64,000 nucleotides of DNA, from contig NZ_CP108046.1 of assembly GCF_041435115.1 (NCBI RefSeq), positions 10,478,001 to 10,542,000 on the forward strand. Direction: 5' to 3'. Positions 53,670 to 61,641 of the stretch are shown piece after piece. The translations under genes were made by a program, and so were the position numbers. The stretch's first letter is position 1. Each line of letters opens with the position of its first letter. The DNA comes from Streptomyces sp. NBC_00289 (GTDB lineage: Bacteria; Actinomycetota; Actinomycetes; Streptomycetales; Streptomycetaceae). The notes under the pieces are model-generated. The model worked only from the letters and a program-made list of their open reading frames with translations, ran no database searches and was not told the origin of the DNA.

Positions 53670-54929
53670 ATGCCGGAAGCACGGAACGACACGTTCGCAT
53701 CGTGGCTGCACGAGCACGGAGTGCCAGTGGGGGAGCTAACGTCCCTGGTCAACACGGCAATCAGTGATCTGACAGGTCGCTACGGAACAGTGCACGACCG
53801 GCACATCTACAAGCTGCTTAGCGGGGAGCACCGGTCGCCCAATGCACTGATGAAGGCAGCGCTCCACAAAGTGACGGGCCGAACAGCCGCAGAGTTAGGC
53901 TTCGTTCCCCGGGGAAAGCAGAACTCAGATTCCCCAGCACCCGAGGACGACCCCGTGTATCGACGCGCTTTCCTGGCCGCGGCCACCGCCGCAGGCGCTT
54001 CACTGACCGCGCCCTCCGCCACGCAACGCCGGCTTGGATCGGCCGACGTGGACCGGATGAATGCCAAGTTGGCGGCCGTCGTCAGTATGGATAACAAGTA
54101 CGGGGGCACGGCGGAGCTCCAACGGCACGCCGCCGGGCTCGCCGAGGAGACTGTGCGCCTGCAGAACTCTCATGCCGCATCCAACCGCATTCGGTCCGAG
54201 CTGTACGGTGTCGCGGCCGCATTCACGGCGAGCGCCATGTGGGCCGCTATCGACGGCCGGCGCCTCGACGAGGCAGAGCCCTACCTCAACCAGGCCGTCA
54301 CTCTTGCTGGCCTGGCCAACAACCGTCACGTCCTCTTCCGGGTATGGGGCCATGCCGGGATCATGTACCGGCACCTTGGCCGTCCCGCCGATGCCATTGC
54401 TGCCGCTGAAGCGGCCCGTGCGACGTCTATCACTCGCAGTGACCCGCTGTACGCTTCTCTGGCGCTGGCGCGACTCGCGACCTTCCACGCCGACGCGGGA
54501 GACGAGCGCAGTGCGCTCCGGTCGATCAGTCTCGCGCAGGCCAGCTACAACCGGGCCGACCAGACGAAGCACCGCCCGCCGTGGATGGGCTTCTACGATC
54601 AGGCGGAACTCGACAGCCTGGCCACCTTCGCTCACCTGCGGCTCATGAAGTGGGAGGACGCCGAACGTCACGCACACCGTTGCCTTGCTGCGCTGCAACC
54701 TGACCTCGAACGGAACCGCGCCCTGACGCATGCCAACCTGGCCCTCGCCCAGCTCGGTCAGGGCGACATCGAGCCAGCCGTCACGGCGGCTCGAACCGTT
54801 CCGGCTGGGATGGTTGGGCACGGTCGCATCTCCATGCTCTTGCACAAATTCACCACCCAACTCACGTCCGTGGCGCCGCGCAGTCCAGAGACCACTGCGT
54901 GGCTCGAGCACCGGAAGGCAGCCGCATGA
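53670..54929 (+). CDS. XRE/TPR-type transcriptional regulator
   Basis: The 419-residue protein has an N-terminal helix-turn-helix-like region (FASWLHEHGVPVGELTSLVN, DRHIYKLLSGEHRSPNALMK). A linker with YRRAFLAAATAAGASLTAP resembles the segment seen in Streptomyces regulators that carry a buried hydrophobic stretch. A TPR-like array follows from about 130 to the end (LDEAEPYLNQAVTLAGLANN, RPADAIAAAEAARATSITRS, WEDAERHAHRCLAALQPDLE). Regulators of this build usually pair with a divergent GHKL ATPase, as here. The stop overlaps the acetyltransferase start (ATGA). Confidence 0.82.
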   Translation: MPEARNDTFASWLHEHGVPVGELTSLVNTAISDLTGRYGTVHDRHIYKLLSGEHRSPNALMKAALHKVTGRTAAELGFVPRGKQNSDSPAPEDDPVYRRAFLAAATAAGASLTAPSATQRRLGSADVDRMNAKLAAVVSMDNKYGGTAELQRHAAGLAEETVRLQNSHAASNRIRSELYGVAAAFTASAMWAAIDGRRLDEAEPYLNQAVTLAGLANNRHVLFRVWGHAGIMYRHLGRPADAIAAAEAARATSITRSDPLYASLALARLATFHADAGDERSALRSISLAQASYNRADQTKHRPPWMGFYDQAELDSLATFAHLRLMKWEDAERHAHRCLAALQPDLERNRALTHANLALAQLGQGDIEPAVTAARTVPAGMVGHGRISMLLHKFTTQLTSVAPRSPETTAWLEHRKAAA

Positions 54930-55486
54930 ACGACAGGATCGCTTACCGTCGGACCCGTGACGTAGAGAAGGTCCGGGAACTCATTGTCGGGATCCACGTC
55001 GAAGTGCGTGGAGAGTTCGGGCTGATGGATCGGCCCTTCTACCAGCGTGAGCGGTTCAACGAGCGGCTGACGGCGTACTCGTCCCGCCCCGGCTGGGAGG
55101 CCGTCGTCGGATATCAGGGCGAGGAACCAGTCGGATACGTCTTCGCCGTGCCGCTCGGCGAGGACACCGGATGGTGGTCTGCCGAACGCGAGCCCCTCGC
55201 CGCCAAGTACGTGACGGAAGACGGCACGAGGACCCTGGCCCTCAACGAGATACTCGTACGCCGACAGTGGCGGGGAGCCAAGGGCAAGGGGGCTGCGCAT
55301 GCCCTGCACGAGGAGCTGCTGTCGCAACGCCAAGAGAAGCGCGTCACACTGCTGGTCAATCCAGCGCTTTCCGAGGGGCGCCTCAAGGTTGTGTACGAGT
55401 CCTGGGGCTACAAGCAGATCGGTACTCAGCAGCCGTTCGACGACTCGCCGGTCTTCGCGACGATGATGCGGGACCCGCTGCGTTAG
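54926..55486 (+). CDS. GNAT-family N-acetyltransferase
   Basis: The 186-residue protein starts at the ATG overlapping the regulator stop. The GNAT fold appears as GWEAVVGYQGEEPVGYVFAV (strands 2-3) and LALNEILVRRQWRGAKGKGA (strand 4 with the R/Q-x-x-G-x-G/A acetyl-CoA motif, here RGAKGKG). VTLLVNPALSEGRLKVVYES and WGYKQIGTQQPF are the C-terminal motifs. Substrate is unknown. Coupling to the regulator suggests it modifies a metabolite or protein under that regulator's control. Confidence 0.85.
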   Translation: MNDRIAYRRTRDVEKVRELIVGIHVEVRGEFGLMDRPFYQRERFNERLTAYSSRPGWEAVVGYQGEEPVGYVFAVPLGEDTGWWSAEREPLAAKYVTEDGTRTLALNEILVRRQWRGAKGKGAAHALHEELLSQRQEKRVTLLVNPALSEGRLKVVYESWGYKQIGTQQPFDDSPVFATMMRDPLR

Positions 55487-55592
55487 CGACAGGCTCCTTC
55501 TCGAGTGGGTCTCTCTTGTCAGCCGCGGCTGCCTCTTCCCCGGCGCGTGCCTTCTTCACCGCGGCATGCCAGGGATGGTAGGGCAGCCGGAG

Positions 55593-55979
55593 TCAGCTGG
55601 AGGGTTGGCGCAGGGATCGGAGCCGCTCGGCGATGTCGTACGAGTCGAGCTGCAGGGCACGGATGTCCGCGATCAGTTTGCGCCACTCCTCGAACTTCGT
55701 GTTCACTCGCTCCCCGTGCAGGCCCAGGTAGGCGACGGCCACACCGAAGCCGTACAGCTCGTTGCGGGTGGGCAGCGGGCGCAGCAGGATGCACTCCTCC
55801 AGCATCACCGCTGCCCGCCAGAATGCGTCGGGCTGGTGCTGGTCATGGCGGGGTGGGTCGACCTTGTGTCGGGCCGCAAGGCCTACGAACACGGAGTAGT
55901 CGTTGACCGAGAGGTCGTCCAGCAGCTCCGCTTGCCGTTCCAGGAACCACCGGTAATCGACGTAGTACTCGGCAGGCAC
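55593..55979 (-). CDS. Fic/Doc-type toxin-like component of a TA pair
   Basis: The 128-residue protein begins at a GTG three bases after the antitoxin stop. It reads DYRWFLERQAELLDDLSVND, YSVFVGLAARHKVDPPRHDQ, WRAAVMLEECILLRPLPTRN and ELYGFGVAVAYLGLHGERVN. This matches the short Streptomyces proteins annotated as toxin components of Fic-family systems, where RPLPxxNE-x-x-Y-G stands for the end of the Fic fold. The full HPFx[D/E]GNG catalytic motif is not present. It may be a diverged or non-AMPylating member. Confidence 0.78.
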   Translation of the reverse strand: MPAEYYVDYRWFLERQAELLDDLSVNDYSVFVGLAARHKVDPPRHDQHQPDAFWRAAVMLEECILLRPLPTRNELYGFGVAVAYLGLHGERVNTKFEEWRKLIADIRALQLDSYDIAERLRSLRQPSS

Positions 55980-55982
55980 TGG

Positions 55983-56222
55983 TCAGGCTGCCCGAGGGGC
56001 GTGCTCGGCTTGCGCCGGGCCGCCGTACTCGGCGTCGAAGGCCGCGACCGTGTCCGGGTCGCCGGTCACCCGGCGGAAGATCTCGGCGCCATCGGCCAGC
56101 GCACGCTCGCGCCGCTTCTCGTCGGCTACCTGGGCCAGATAGCCGTCGAGCGGCAGTCCAGCCGCGTCGGCTAGGGACTGCAGCGCATCCCGGGTGGTGT
56201 CGTCAATCTCGATGCCAGCCAT
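55983..56222 (-). CDS. antitoxin of the Fic-like pair
   Basis: The 79-residue acidic protein starts at ATG 56222. The N-terminus, MAGIEIDDTTRDALQSLADA, has the ribbon-helix-helix look of AbrB/RHH-type antitoxins. The C-terminal helix (ADGAEIFRRVTGDPDTVAAF DAEYGG) would wrap the toxin. It precedes the toxin with a three-base gap, the standard antitoxin-first order. Confidence 0.78.
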   Translation of the reverse strand: MAGIEIDDTTRDALQSLADAAGLPLDGYLAQVADEKRRERALADGAEIFRRVTGDPDTVAAFDAEYGGPAQAEHAPRAA

Positions 56223-56544
56223 GCGTCGAGTATGCCGCGTACCGCCCTCCTCAGAGTACCCACTGGGGAGAGTGGCCTGGACCTGCATCTTTATGACTCC
56301 GTCGTCTCCGGCGTCCAGCGGGTCGCCGGCACCCGGCGGACGGCCCGCACATCCTCTCGAATCCCGGCGAAGCGTCACTTGCCCCTGTGACTGGCATTCG
56401 TTTTGGTGGTGAAGGCCGGTGGGATACACCCATACTCGGTAGTGTTGACTACTTTCCGCTACCGTCAGTCACATGAGATAGCGCTGCTGGAGGATCTCGC
56501 GTGCCGGGTCGCCCGGGCCGTTGAGGAGCTCGGTCATGAGCTGC
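56223..56544. other. intergenic, with a minus-strand C-terminal fragment at 56469-56544
   Basis: No complete gene is present. On the minus strand, 56469-56544 reads QQLMTELLNGPGDPAREILQ and then QRYLM and a stop, a protein-like C-terminus cut by the IS21 element. The parent protein is unidentified. The promoter of the TA pair is expected near 56223-56300. Confidence 0.45.
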
Positions 56545-56612
56545 TGTGAACGATCACGTAATTCCCCGGGCCCGGCGTCACGTAATTCCCCAGGTCCTGG
56601 CCCTGTCCATGT

Positions 56613-56787
56613 CTACTTGATCGAGGGCTTGTTTGTCTTGTCGGTGCCCGCTCGGGGGCGCTTGTTGGGCCGGTAGCTGGGGCCGTTCATGATGACCTGG
56701 TGGCTGGTGTTGATCAGCCGGTCCAGGAGCGACTCGGCGACCACGGGGTTGGGGAAGAGCGGATACCAGTCGCTGGGTGCCCGGTTG
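56613..56787 (-). pseudogene. istB: istB of IS21 element 2, 3' part
   Basis: The minus strand encodes NRAPSDWYPLFPNPVVAESL, LDRLINTSHQVIMNGPSYRP and NKRPRAGTDKTNKPSIK and a stop, the end of an IS21 IstB ATPase. It continues the frame that ends at 58083 and is separated from it by the ISAzo13-type element. Confidence 0.85.
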
Positions 56788-58082
56788 GGGCTCAGTGTGA
56801 TTTAACGTCTGCGGGTTCGGGAGTGTCGGCGGGTGGGCTGATGGTGTAGTTCCACTGGCCGTGGGTTTCGTGACGGGTCAGCGGGAGGGCCTTCATGGCC
56901 TTGTCGCTGATCTTGATGCCTGTGGGGTAGACACCGGTGTCCAGGGCCGCGGACACGGTCAGGCCGGTCTCGGTCGTCGTCGCACCGATCAGGGAAACGG
57001 CGGCCTCGTGGCTGGTCAGTGGTGTCCCGCGCCAGTTCATGGTGATTGCGGAGAACAGCCGGTGCTCTATGCGATTCCACTTCGAAGTACCCGGCGGCAG
57101 GTGCAGCACGGTGATCGACAGGCCGGTCTCGGCGGCGAGGGCAGCCAGCCCGGTCTTCCAGGCCCGTAGTCGGCTGCCGTTGGATCCGCCGCTGTCCGCG
57201 GTGATCGTCAGTGTCGTGGCCTGCGGATATGCGGCCCGGCCGACGTTGTTCCACCAGGTCCGCAGGGTGTTCACGGCGAACGCGGCGGTGTCGTGATCCA
57301 TGCCGACGCTGACCCAGCCGGCGTTGGCGCCGATGTCGTAGACGCCGTAGGGGATGGCTTTGCCGGCCGGTCCGGGGAAGTCGTGGACGTTGACCTTCAC
57401 CGGGTCCCCAGGCGGTCGCCATTCCTTGCCGACGTTCTTGAAGTTCCCGATCAGTTCCTTTTTCTTGCAGTCCACGGACACGACGGGCTGTCCGGCAGCG
57501 AGGGCCGCCCTGACCTGATCGTTGAGGTAGCGGAACTGGGCGTCGCGGTCGGGGTGCTGCTTGCCCTCGACGGTTTTGGCGTTGCCCTGCAAGGAGTAGC
57601 CGGCCTCGTGCAGCAGTCGGGCCACGACGTTCTCGGTGCACCGGTGTCCCCGATTGACCAGCTCGGCAACCAGGTGCGACAGCGATTTCGTGGTCCAGCG
57701 CAGCGGGTTCATCGGATCACCACGAGTCTCCGGCTCGACCAGGGCATCCAGGTCCACGGCCAGTTGCGGGTCCAGGACCTCGGCCCGTCTGCGGCCGCCT
57801 CCCGGCCCCCGGGACCGCCCGACCGCCAGCGGCTGCGGATCGTCCAGTTCCCCGCGGCCCCGTCGGATCGTGTCCTGGGACACCCCGGTCGCCTCACAGA
57901 CGATCCGTGCACCGCCGCCACCCAGCTCACGAGCCTCGTTGCCGAGCCACAACCGTCGCTGCCGCTCGGTCAGGTGATCCCGGATCGCCTCGTAGCGCCG
58001 GGCCAGGGACTCCATATCGATCGGCATAGCAGGAAACGTACGCGCCGCGCGACTGATTCATAACTTGTTTCGCTACGAGCCC
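56788..58082 (-). mobile_element. ISAzo13-type element in istB
   Basis: GGGCTC at the left end (56788) and GAGCCC at the right (58077-58082) bracket one transposase gene. The adjacent bases suggest a two-base duplication (AA on the minus strand), not certain. The target is the IstB ATPase gene of IS21 element 2, just after the LILTS codons. Confidence 0.7.
56792..58027 (-). CDS. ISAzo13-family transposase, intact
   Basis: The 411-residue protein starts at ATG 58027 (MPIDMESLARRYEAIRDHLT). GGGGARIVCEATGVSQDTIR is a helix-turn-helix. Catalytic motifs are VVSVDCKKKELIGNFKN (first D), LTITADSGGSNGSRLRAWK (second D) and PGTSKWNRIEHRLFSAI (E). The length and order match ISAzo13/Rhodopirellula-type transposases. 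The stop lies within the terminal bases of the element. No frame break was seen, so it may be active. Confidence 0.9.
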   Translation of the reverse strand: MPIDMESLARRYEAIRDHLTERQRRLWLGNEARELGGGGARIVCEATGVSQDTIRRGRGELDDPQPLAVGRSRGPGGGRRRAEVLDPQLAVDLDALVEPETRGDPMNPLRWTTKSLSHLVAELVNRGHRCTENVVARLLHEAGYSLQGNAKTVEGKQHPDRDAQFRYLNDQVRAALAAGQPVVSVDCKKKELIGNFKNVGKEWRPPGDPVKVNVHDFPGPAGKAIPYGVYDIGANAGWVSVGMDHDTAAFAVNTLRTWWNNVGRAAYPQATTLTITADSGGSNGSRLRAWKTGLAALAAETGLSITVLHLPPGTSKWNRIEHRLFSAITMNWRGTPLTSHEAAVSLIGATTTETGLTVSAALDTGVYPTGIKISDKAMKALPLTRHETHGQWNYTISPPADTPEPADVKSH

Positions 58083-58684
58083 TTACTGGTCAGGATCAAC
58101 GACCGGCCCTGGCGGTCGCTGACCAGTTCGTAGAGGTCGTCGGCCTGGGCCGCGGTGAGCTGGCGCATCGCGAAGTCGTCGAGGATGAGCACGTCGGGAC
58201 GTACCAGCTCGCGCAAGTGTCGGTCCCAGGTGCGGTCCGCGTGGCCACCGGCCAGGTCCGCCAGGATGCGGCTGGTCTTGGCGAAGCGGACATTCGCGCC
58301 CTGCCGGATCGCCAGATGCCCCAGCGCCTGGGCGACGTGTGTCTTCCCGACACCGACCGGCCCGAACAAAATGACGGACTCTCCGGTGTGCAGCCAGCGC
58401 AAGGCCGCCAGGTCGCGGATCTGGGCGGCCGGGAGTTTCGGCGAGGCCGAAAAATCGAACTCCTCCAGGGTGACCTGATGCTCGAACTTCGCCCGGAGCA
58501 GGCGGCGTTGGAACGCGACGGTGTCTCGGCGGGTGATCTCATCCTGGCAGAGCGTCTGGAGGAATTCCAGGTGTCCGAGCTCGCCGCCGTGAGCCTGGGC
58601 GAGGCGGGCGTCCAGGGTTTCCAGCATGCCGGAGAGCTTCAGCGCGCGGAGCGCGTCGCGCAGGGCGGTGTCCATGATGCTCAT
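58083..58684 (-). pseudogene. istB: istB of IS21 element 2, 5' part
   Basis: The ATG at 58684 overlaps the istA stop (ATGA). The frame encodes an IstB AAA+ ATPase: ALRALKLSGMLETLDARLAQ, FLQTLCQDEITRRDTVAFQR, Walker A FGPVGVGKTHVAQALG and Walker B PDVLILDDFAMRQL. It is cut at SLILTS near 58083 by the ISAzo13-type element and resumes at 56787. Loss of that element would restore the gene. Confidence 0.88.
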
Positions 58685-60300
58685 CACGCGACTCCTTCTT
58701 CGTGACGGTGGTCATCACGGCCGGCGTTCGTCATGTCGGGGGTCGCCGCGGTCGCGAAGAGCCGCTTGGGGCCGTGCAGGAACGCGGCGGCTCCGCCGTC
58801 GCCGGAGCTCTCGGGTGCGGGTTCGGTCTCGGTGCCGGCGATGAGGATGCCCTTGATGGTGCGGTAAGACGGGTCGCCGACCGTGCTGGCCTTGGCGCAG
58901 GCGGCCTCCAGCCGGGCATCGCCGTAACTTCTTGCGCAGGCCGAGGACTCCCTGGGCGGCGCGGAGCCGGTAGAGCGCGTTGATCTCCAGCAGCCCGTCG
59001 ATCACCTCCTTTCCTTGCAGGCGGCGCCGACCTGCGCGGACTGGGTGCGGCACCAGGCAGGGGTCCGCATAGGGAAAGCGATTTTCTCCGGCGGGTAGTC
59101 GCCGTGGTGGGTGCGTTTGCCCTGCTCAAGTGCCGCGTGGGTCTTGACCAGTTCGCCGTCGTGGAAGATCTACACGAAGGCGGCCGTGGAGCGGACGTCG
59201 ACGCGGGCGCCGATGAGTTTCCAGGGCACCGAGTAGAGGGTGCGGCCGGCCTTGATGTGGATGTCCGGGCCGACGGTCGCCGTGCTCCAGCGGGCCAGCA
59301 CGAACGGCGTCTTCGGCAGCGGCAGCAGGGCGCCGGCCTCGACGGCCTCGAAGACCGACAGCGGAGAGGCCCCGCCCAGCGGCCGGCACTGCCGACGGCC
59401 CGCCACCTCGGCGCACCACTTGATGGCCTCGGTCTGCATCTGCTCGATCGAGACGAACTCCCGGCCCCGCCACCACGAGTCACGTATATAGGGCATAGGG
59501 CGCTCGACCCGGGGCTTGTCTTTTGGCTTCAGGGCGCGAGCTGGATCTACCAACGCGCCGTAATGGGTGGCGAGTTCGGCATACGCCTTGTTGATTTTCG
59601 GGTCGTAGAGGTCGGGCTTGTCCACCCCGGTCTTGAGGTTGTCGGGCACCAGCCGCCGCGGGATGCCGCCGAAGAAGCGAAATGCTTCGACGTGGGCTTC
59701 GGTCCAGGCGTCCTGGTCCAGGTGGATCACCGGCCGGACGAACATGTGCCGCGAGCACGGCAGCACCATCACGAACGCCCAGATCCGGTGCCGTTTCCCA
59801 CTGCGCGGGTTGATCCACTGGCCGAGGAAGCCGTAATCGATCTGGGCCTCCAGCCCCGGCTCGACCTCGTCACGCAGGACGGTGACCTGCGAGCGGCGGG
59901 TCTCCTCGGGCAGCGTCGCCGCTATCCACCGCCGCAAGCTGGACACCGACACCGTCAAGGCGTGTTCGTCCCGCAGCCGCTGGTGGATCGTGGAGACGGT
60001 CACCGTCCCCAGCAGGCTCTTGATGTAATCACCGTGTTTGTCGATCTCCGGCCAGGTCACCTGCCGCAGCCGGACGTCGCCGAGCTCGGGAAACCAGCCC
60101 TTGATCAGCCCGGCCCAGTCCCGCTCGGTCATCGCAGGGCCGCCCGGGGTGATCCCGGCAGCCTCCGCCGGGGCCAGGTACTTCCTGATCGTCTTGCGGT
60201 CTACTCCCAGCGACGCGGACAGCTCACTCTTCGAGCGGCCCGCATACCAGTGGACGTAGATCTCGGTCACGTCGACCACGTTGAACGTTCTCCTTGCCAT
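58684..60300 (-). pseudogene. istA: istA of IS21 element 2, nonsense and frameshift
   Basis: From ATG 60300 the protein shows the IS21 transposase order. A helix-turn-helix (IYVHWYAGRSKSELSASLGV, DRKTIRKYL) comes first, then the rve core with PGLEAQIDYGFLGQW (first D), FRFFGGIPRRLVPDNLKTGV (second D) and a later YGALVDPARALKPKDKPRVE (E). A TAG at 59170-59172 interrupts STAAFV-IFHDGELVKTHAAL, best explained by a CAG to TAG change. A one-base insertion near 58935 then shifts KKYGDARLEAACAKA out of frame before the end at 58684. The transposase is inactive unless suppressed. Confidence 0.85.
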
Positions 60301-60389
60301 CGTGCGCTTCCCTCGACCTCGAACCACTGATCGAGGAAGCGTGCGTCTTCTCAACGGCCAGGACTATGACCCCCGCCACCCGCGATCCC

Positions 60390-60472
60390 CCTGGGGAATT
60401 ACGTGACCGCGAGGGTGGGGAATTACGTGACGCGGCACCCGCCCCACCTGGGGAATTTCGTGATCGCTCACA
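60390..60472 (-). repeat. IS21 element 2, left-end direct repeats
   Basis: Three units of the pattern TGGGGAATT(A/T)CGTGA lie at about 60391, 60415 and 60449. Two matching units, inverted, lie at 56549-56600. They are likely transposase-binding sites, not a CRISPR array. Confidence 0.75.
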
Positions 60473-60473
60473 C

Positions 60474-60608
60474 GACCCGACCTTCAAGGCTTACCACGTC
60501 CTCGGCACCTCGATGGACCCCTACGACCCGGTCGCGAACATCACGGCGGCGTGCAACTACGCGGCGGTGAAGTACGGCTCGATCGACAACGTCAACGGCC
60601 CCTACTGA
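60474..60608 (+). pseudogene. C-terminal fragment of a transglycosylase/tape-measure-like protein
   Basis: After the IS21 end the plus strand encodes DPTFKAYHVLGTSMDPYDPV, ANITAACNYAAVKYGSIDNV and NGPY and a stop. The DPYDPVANI-x-A and YAAVKYG-x-I pattern is typical of the end of SLT/lysozyme-like domains of phage tape-measure proteins and secreted transglycosylases. The rest was lost when the IS21 element inserted. Confidence 0.65.
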
Positions 60609-60640
60609 GACACGCTCTCGCGGGGGCATGGTCAGGTTGA

Positions 60641-60905
60641 GTGGAGGCCTCCTCGGCTGGCATGATCGTCCGTCTGGTCGGATCGCCGGGAGGGCTGCTC
60701 GTGGACGCGGTGTCGTACCGGGGGTTCCGTTTCCCGCCGGAGGTTCATCTCCCACTATGTGTGGCTGTACCACCGGTTCAGCCTGCGCCTGGCGCGACGT
60801 CGGGGGAGTTGATGCTCGAGCGTGGTATCGAAGTCAGCCGCGAGACGATCCACCAGTGGACGCGCCGGTTCCCGCCTGTGCCGCCGCGCTGCGTCCGGGC
60901 CGCCC
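60641..60905 (+). pseudogene. IS6-type transposase, N-terminal fragment
   Basis: VSYRGFRFPPEV is followed by a frame change to SHYVWLYHRFSL and a further change to ELMLERGIEVSRETIHQWTR. This is the start of an IS6/IS26-type transposase with at least two small indels. It ends where IS5 sequence begins near 60905. The combined open frame across both is a chimera. Confidence 0.75.
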
Positions 60906-60919
60906 GGGGCAGGGCGACA

Positions 60920-61190
60920 AGTGACGTGGACCGTACCGGGGTTCAGTGGCGCTACCTTCCGCACGACTTTCCCCACTGGAACACGGTCTACGGCTACTTC
61001 GCCAGGTGGCAGCAGGAAGGCGTGTTCGCCCAGCTCAACGGCCTGCTCAGGCAACTCTTACGGCAGAAGGAAGGACGGGAGGCCGAACCGTCGGCCTGCG
61101 TGATCGACGCGCAGAGCGTGAAAACCTCCACCCGCGTGCTTGCCTCCGGCGGCATCGACGCCGGGAAGAAGATCGTCGGGCGTTATCTTG
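60920..61190 (+). pseudogene. IS5-type transposase, internal fragment
   Basis: The frame encodes GVQWRYLPHDFPHWNTVYGY, FARWQQEGVFAQLNGLLRQL and ACVIDAQSVKTSTRVLASGG with the first catalytic Asp, and then GIDAGKKIVGR. It stops at 61190, where unrelated sequence starts. The N-terminus and the rest of the DDE domain are absent. Confidence 0.8.
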
Positions 61191-61296
61191 AGCCCGCTGA
61201 TCTTGTAGGTGCCTGACCTGGTGCGTTGTGTGGAGGACGCTGTCCTTGACGGTCTCCTCAGCACGGTCCCATGACGGCAGAAGATTTCTTGTTCGG

Positions 61297-61641
61297 CATC
61301 ACGCAACTCCCGGTTCTCGGCCTCCAGTTGTCGGTTGCGCTCGGTGGCAGCCTCCAAACGTCGCAGAAGGGAGGCGTCGGAGGCTCGTTGCCGGTCTGGA
61401 ACCGGCCGGGCCGCGGGGATCGGCCGGCGGCCGGCGCGGAGTCGCTCGAGCTCGGCTCTCAGGTCCGCCTGGTTGTAGAGCCAGGACCGGGAGACGCCCG
61501 CTTCGCGGGCGACGGTCTCGAAGGTGATCGCGGTGCCGGTGGCGTCCATCCGCAGCAGGAAGCGGCGACCGCCCGTCGGCGGGTCGCCGCGGATCGGCGA
61601 CGGGCCGCGTCGACGATCAGGTGGGAGTTGTCAGCCGGCAT
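61297..61641 (-). pseudogene. DUF6262 (TnpC-like) protein, frameshifted
   Basis: From ATG 61641, overlapping the end of the tyrosine recombinase by 11 bases, the frame starts MPADNSHLIVDAARRRSAAT RRRAVAA. A one-base shift near 61563 leads to MDATGTAITFETVAREAGVS, RSWLYNQADLRAELERLRAG and EAATERNRQLEAENRELRDA. This HTH plus coiled-coil build is the DUF6262 protein that forms the third gene of Tn554-like integrase sets. It ends without its native stop near 61300. Confidence 0.75.

Larger units (their letters stand above)
56545..60472 (-). mobile_element. IS21-type element 2, containing an ISAzo13-type insertion
   Basis: The ends TGTGAACGATCACG (56545) and CGTGATCGCTCACA (ending 60472) are inverted repeats. 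Repeated GGGGAATTACGTGA units lie inside both ends (56549-56600 and 60390-60465), as expected of IS21. It encodes istA and istB on the minus strand. istB is split by an ISAzo13-type element at 56788-58082. Without that insertion the element would be about 2.6 kb. The flanking genes are both truncated. Confidence 0.85.

Noticed and set aside
60390..60472. Short regular repeats resembling a CRISPR array
   Set aside because: The three units are about 24-35 bases apart, lie at the end of an IS21 element and recur inverted at its other end. They are IS-end binding repeats; there are no cas genes.
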